From Parabacteroides chongii (lineage in GTDB: Bacteria > Bacteroidota > Bacteroidia > Bacteroidales > Tannerellaceae): a stretch of 64,000 nucleotides of DNA. A program made the translations under genes and the position numbers. The DNA is taken from contig NZ_CP120849.1 of NCBI RefSeq assembly GCF_029581355.1, positions 3,628,501 through 3,692,500 of the forward strand, in the 5' to 3' direction. Positions 61,601 to 64,000 of this stretch are shown here, in pieces (position 1 is the first letter of the stretch; each line of letters starts with the position of its first letter). The notes below the pieces were generated by a model. That model ran no database searches, had not been told where the DNA came from, and was given only the letters and a program-made list of their open reading frames with translations.

Positions 61601-61736
61601 TGCCTGGGCTTCATCCAAACCCAATTTGCTGAATGTGGCTTTGACACGTGCTAAATTACGGTTCGTAGCCGTAGGTGATGGAAAGGTTTGGTTGGGACAA
61701 CCTTATTTTTGCAAATTGAAAGGATTGAGTGTTTGA
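58656..61736 (+). CDS. Large SF1 (Upf1/Dna2-like) helicase with coiled-coil insert
   Basis: A 1026-residue nucleic-acid helicase of the AAA_11/AAA_12 type. Walker A is GLFSVNGPPGTGKTTLLRDI near residue 305. A long charged coiled-coil insert spans about residues 470-670 and includes a hydrophobic patch. Walker B is WLFVDEAGQAVPQAAAGAIW, with VGDPFQIEPVV (motif III). Later motifs are HIGTVHTFQGKQAAGVILCL (V) and NVALTRAKLRFVAVGD (VI). The first 280 residues are not recognised. Helicases of this architecture occur in defence islands and in RNA or DNA repair; the neighbouring toxin-antitoxin cassette favours an accessory role, but function is unproven. ATG at 58656 chosen over TTG at 58632. Confidence 0.85.
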   Translation: MPDYKHILSCWHKLEHFSPALLPKDNSVKRLGEELPWMRPLEAKDPRKTIQYTIYLGVFSLTSVSDFVKKIFKDESVNPNSVNAKVCYASFKLDCQGIYIQNTFGLSTMPWALKQLEEDKVETDTWSEDFNQLKSNLFEQLTENRKELAEDFLSYLSNTQTLENLQDIQSLIIRKLKWSTSPETEIYIRTEEVFKKNNPSDPDESNADILNSFYIDDLERIIASYEKEVYNTAFKNYLSACLNEDFAHSDLSLHPEILKESLIPENYPDGCWPSPYGASLMQQFAVNTVNKELAGEKQEGLFSVNGPPGTGKTTLLRDIIAAILVKRAKKMVGFTDPAKAFRKIGEVQVSDKYTPFIYAPDPSISDGGIVVASSNNGAVENISKELPLKGEVKGYSDQVGYFRQVSEECLDEQYWGIIAAVLGNKENQRKLIGSIWNGNSEKETYTLKQQLADYKPTEEEWLNVVSSFKKKLHEVGEEKSRLTGFMKDEENREKIRIQCEDAENRLTFDKEELNKRENASALLSAEIEEGMRRRDEIKSEMQLLQSTRPGFFTYWFSKEVRTQYKKAVASVLSEYNRQTETIAEQKARLRALYSEIEKLKKRQEKSKKDYDKVNALYTQLVDSTEKARQELKGAYADAAFWKQIESKETQETSPWYSQKLKQLQSELFIEAMKVNELFILRANATSSRIKTTLDGFFNYLKTGGDLTEKEIQAMWNTFWLVVPVVSSTFASIQRMFSTLGAASIPWLFVDEAGQAVPQAAAGAIWRSKRAVIVGDPFQIEPVVTIPEQIINNFSRYFGLDKTQIHTSLSVQSMADRANPYGWITNDTWTGSPLRVHRRCIDPMFSIANEIAYNNMMYNSTQGGSSDLMMQNGFVQVEGQVRGRHYVPEQGTVIKLMIMDEIRQLQDLPDLFVISPFSEIPSVLKKELRQPIKQALAPFKPIGDDELKKWLDAHIGTVHTFQGKQAAGVILCLGLDEKTKGAAAWASSKPNLLNVALTRAKLRFVAVGDGKVWLGQPYFCKLKGLSV

Positions 61737-61767
61737 TTATGATAATATAGATTTTAAACTGTTTTTA

Positions 61768-62706
61768 TTAGGGAGTGGGTTCTTTATTGGCAACCCCAAA
61801 AGGAATGTGAACAGCAGGGATTTTATCTATATGATCTAGGTGAACCATTTGATCATCAAAGAATATATGAGGTTTCATTATATTCAAAATTCTAGCCTTA
61901 TCTATTCCTCCAAGAAAGAAAGCTTCATCAACATCTACATCCCAATAGTTTAGAGTATTAATCATTCTCTCATGTGCAGGTGCATTTCTGGCAGTCACAA
62001 TGGCTGTTTTCAAAATTCGTTGATATTGGGGATCTTGGTTTGCCTTTCTTTGTTCTAATTTCTGGTAAACCGAGATTTTTTTTAATAATTCTATGACAGG
62101 ACCATTTTTTAGAGGTTCAGCAGCGTGGTCTACTTCGTATTTGTGATATGTCTGAAGACTGTTTGTTGTCTTGTATACTTTTTCGGCTTCATCATCAGCT
62201 AAAACTCCGTCAAAGTCAAATGCAAGCCTTAATTCTTTATCTTCTTCATCATCCATAACTGCGGTTTTGTTTAGAACTCTTCCTGCTGCAGTTCCACTAT
62301 CCAATGCTTTTTTGACATCAGCTTCATTGGCTGAAAGAAAAAGTGAAGCATTGAATGCTGGAAGATATTGGAAATGAGATGAACCTGAAGAAAAACCAGC
62401 TCTTGTTATATTTAACTGATAATGCTTTATAGAGTTAAATGCTCTCATCCCTGTTTCGGGGCTATTACGGGACATGAGAATCACTTCAATGGGTTGCTCA
62501 TCTGGAAATGATTCATTTAATCGAAGTAAACGACTTATAAATGGAAAAGCAACTCCTTTTTCAAAAGGCTTATCTATATATTTTTTCTGATATTCTTTAT
62601 ATGGTTGTACACCTTGAGCTTTGAAGATGCTGTCAGATTCAGTTAGATCAAAGAGGGCGCTTGATGCAACTGCTATTACAAGTTTTTTTTCTATAGGGTA
62701 TGCCAT
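61768..62706 (-). CDS. Cytosolic 5'-nucleotidase I family (PF06189)
   Basis: A 312-residue nucleotidase of the cN-I family, best known from animals and present in some bacteria. Segments matching the family from memory: VIAVASSALFDLTESDSIFK, GVAFPFISRLLRLN, VILMSRNSPETGMRAFNSIK, HYQLNITRAGFSSG, YLPAFNASLFLSANEADVKK and ALDSGTAAGRVL. The haloacid-dehalogenase-like nucleophile motif is LAFDFDGVLADDEAEK, followed by TAIVTARNAPAHERMI and HIFFDDQMVHLDHI. It would dephosphorylate nucleoside monophosphates. It starts 19 bases downstream of the Panacea antitoxin gene on the same strand, so all three leftward genes are probably one operon. Confidence 0.88.
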   Translation of the reverse strand: MAYPIEKKLVIAVASSALFDLTESDSIFKAQGVQPYKEYQKKYIDKPFEKGVAFPFISRLLRLNESFPDEQPIEVILMSRNSPETGMRAFNSIKHYQLNITRAGFSSGSSHFQYLPAFNASLFLSANEADVKKALDSGTAAGRVLNKTAVMDDEEDKELRLAFDFDGVLADDEAEKVYKTTNSLQTYHKYEVDHAAEPLKNGPVIELLKKISVYQKLEQRKANQDPQYQRILKTAIVTARNAPAHERMINTLNYWDVDVDEAFFLGGIDKARILNIMKPHIFFDDQMVHLDHIDKIPAVHIPFGVANKEPTP

Positions 62707-62725
62707 CTTTCTTTTCTTATTTGTT

Positions 62726-63718
62726 TTATTCTTCTATTTCAAAAGAATAATCATATTTTATTATAGATTGATTTCTAACATTTTCAATCCAGGCTTTCGT
62801 TTTGTGATTTTCATCCGAGATCATTTGGGGAGTATAGTTTTTATATTTTTCATATATGTGATTCAAAGTACTTAATTCACTTTCAGAAAATATATTTTCA
62901 TCAACAAATTCTTTTGTTGTTAATAACTCTCCAATATTTCCATTTGCAAATTCGACAGCCTCTCTTTCTATTCCTCCAATATTGTCATAGATTGTTTGAT
63001 ATTTATTGGGTACACATCCATAAGGATATGCTACATACTCCAAACCACTCAAACCTTTTGCATATTCTTTATAATGATAAAAATCAGCATAAAACAATAA
63101 CTTATTAAGTTTGGTAGGACAAAGGGAACCGCTTTTATTCAGAAAAAAGGTAATTATATTTTTTAGTTTAACTATATCTTGTTTTACATATCCATTTTTG
63201 ATAGATCTTTGTAATTTGTTGAATATTAGTAGTCTTTCAAATTTGTTGCAGGGTGTTTGTGGTATTCTATCTAATTTACAGATTATATTTTTATATTCTT
63301 TTTCTGTGAATTGGTGTATAGAATTCTCCACTAGAGCTCTAAAAACTTTAGGATCTTGTATACTGAATAATGTTTTACCATTACTTTCATTAGGAAGTAA
63401 TCCTTTTTCGTATAAACTATATTGATTCTCTCCAAAACCTAGAATTTTGGACATCTTAGCGCAAGATAGACCATATTTCTCTCTCATGCTAAAAATCTCA
63501 TCAGGATAGGGAATACCATATTTCTCTCTATATTGATTATGTAGTTGAGTTATCCATAATTCATCTTGTTCGGTTGTGGTGAACTCTTCACCGGTTGTAT
63601 CACATTTGTAATAACAGGACGTTACAATATATTTTGAACCTCTGAACTCAACTTCTTTCGTTTCATACACTAAAGTTGCGTTACCTTCAGCAAACGGACT
63701 TTCAATAACCTTTTTCAT
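62726..63718 (-). CDS. MqsA-like antitoxin with C-terminal Panacea (SocA-like, DUF4065) domain
   Basis: A 330-residue antitoxin. The N-terminal 65 residues include a short Cys-containing segment (SCYYKCDTTGEEFTTTEQDE), then an HTH of the MqsA/HigA type (MREKYGLSCAKMSKILGFGE followed by NQYSLYEKG). The C-terminal part is a Panacea domain: KLNKLLFYADFYHYKEYAKG, then LSGLEYVAYPYGCVP. Panacea domains serve as neutralisers for many unrelated toxins. The gene starts two bases after the stop of the toxin gene, in the reverse (toxin first) order seen for MqsRA. Confidence 0.82.
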   Translation of the reverse strand: MKKVIESPFAEGNATLVYETKEVEFRGSKYIVTSCYYKCDTTGEEFTTTEQDELWITQLHNQYREKYGIPYPDEIFSMREKYGLSCAKMSKILGFGENQYSLYEKGLLPNESNGKTLFSIQDPKVFRALVENSIHQFTEKEYKNIICKLDRIPQTPCNKFERLLIFNKLQRSIKNGYVKQDIVKLKNIITFFLNKSGSLCPTKLNKLLFYADFYHYKEYAKGLSGLEYVAYPYGCVPNKYQTIYDNIGGIEREAVEFANGNIGELLTTKEFVDENIFSESELSTLNHIYEKYKNYTPQMISDENHKTKAWIENVRNQSIIKYDYSFEIEE

Positions 63719-63720
63719 GA

Positions 63721-64000
63721 TTAATTATTTTTGTATGGATATGCCATCTTTTGCTCTGCTTTGTGAAATGATATACAAATCGTTGATTTGTTAGCTTTAC
63801 CGAGAGAAATTTTAATATATATTTCTTCTCCGTTGAGATCTTTTCCAAATACCCACATTTCACCGTATCCATATAACAGGTTATCGGTTATTGTGTGGGA
63901 GTAATCCTCGACAACTAGATTTTTTATAACTTCCAGTCTCATATTACTGGTGATTCCTAACTCCATTAGTGCATTTCGGTTTTTCTCTCGATCGACAAAT
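63721..64000 (-). CDS. MqsR-like toxin, N-terminus beyond window
   Basis: The last 92 or so codons of a small toxin; the frame is open to the right border and continues. It resembles MqsR-type RNases: NALMELGITSNMRLEVIKNL and VVEDYSHTITDN correspond to the MqsR segment with E-L-G-x4-M and the D-Y/F-x2-S/T pattern, and MWVFGKDLNGEEIYIKISLG, then STICISFHKAEQKM to its final strands. MqsR cleaves mRNA at GCU. The ATG at 63966 is probably internal because the preceding codons (down from Asp-Arg-Glu-Lys-Asn-Arg-Asn-Ala-Leu) match the family. Confidence 0.75.
   Translation of the reverse strand, partial: FVDREKNRNALMELGITSNMRLEVIKNLVVEDYSHTITDNLLYGYGEMWVFGKDLNGEEIYIKISLGKANKSTICISFHKAEQKMAYPYKNN

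Overview
The window looks like a chromosome segment of a gut Bacteroidales bacterium, most likely Parabacteroides or a close relative. The evidence is family content: SusC/SusD pair with an ECF sigma factor and FecR anti-sigma factor, type III glutamine synthetase, GH109 with a twin-arginine leader, a serine-type sulfatase, LL-DAP aminotransferase. Promoters have the Bacteroidales TAnnTTTG -7 box and Shine-Dalgarno sequences are mostly weak or absent. The genus is an inference; no rRNA, tRNA, insertion sequence or CRISPR array was seen.

Layout. (1) 1-14,990, + strand: the distal part of a capsule/exopolysaccharide locus. It opens with a decayed acyltransferase joined in frame to a nucleotide-sugar dehydrogenase, then has an HU-like protein, Wza-type export lipoprotein, Wzc-type tyrosine kinase, five glycosyltransferases (GT4, GT25, GT2), a hexapeptide acyltransferase, a GDP-mannose 3,5-epimerase, an SDR enzyme and a NeuB/NeuC-type pair for a nonulosonic (sialic-like) acid, closed by a strong terminator. 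Flippase, polymerase and CMP-sugar synthetase are not in view. (2) 14,992-17,360, - strand: CreD, a winged-helix regulator and a membrane protein, with a shared palindromic operator in front of both transcription units. (3) 17,454-18,985: an ATPase plus TOPRIM-like pair resembling a defence module. (4) 19,023-22,482: overlapping aguA-aguB-pabB-pabC (putrescine and p-aminobenzoate). (5) 22,531-29,511: small winged-helix protein, RecQ, DEAD-box RNA helicase, sulfatase and GH109. (6) 29,604-37,066, - strand: NAD synthetase, a ParE/RelE toxin-antitoxin pair, glutamine synthetase III, DapL, DapF. (7) 37,384-47,486: a polysaccharide utilisation locus with SusD, SusC, FecR, ECF sigma factor and GH89 alpha-N-acetylglucosaminidase, with a KdgF-like cupin diverging from GH89. 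(8) 47,604-55,282: gltB-gltD-asnB nitrogen-assimilation operon. (9) 55,588-64,000: a TPR sensor kinase lacking the usual phospho-accepting histidine, GNAT, DUF169 protein, a large SF1 helicase and a cassette of MqsR-like toxin, Panacea-domain antitoxin and cN-I 5'-nucleotidase.

How parts work together. Three near-identical elements (ACCCTATG, 15-16 bp, TTAGACG or ATTGACG on the + strand) precede GH89, FecR and SusC, all read leftward. They look like the promoter of the local ECF sigma factor and tie the GH89 gene to the SusCD transporter. The glt, asnB, glnN and nadE genes form a neighbourhood of glutamine and ammonia metabolism. The most novel candidates are the ATPase/TOPRIM-like pair, the MqsR/Panacea/nucleotidase cassette, the ECF promoter set and several intergenic RNA-like structures, one with wobble pairs that only make sense on the - strand.
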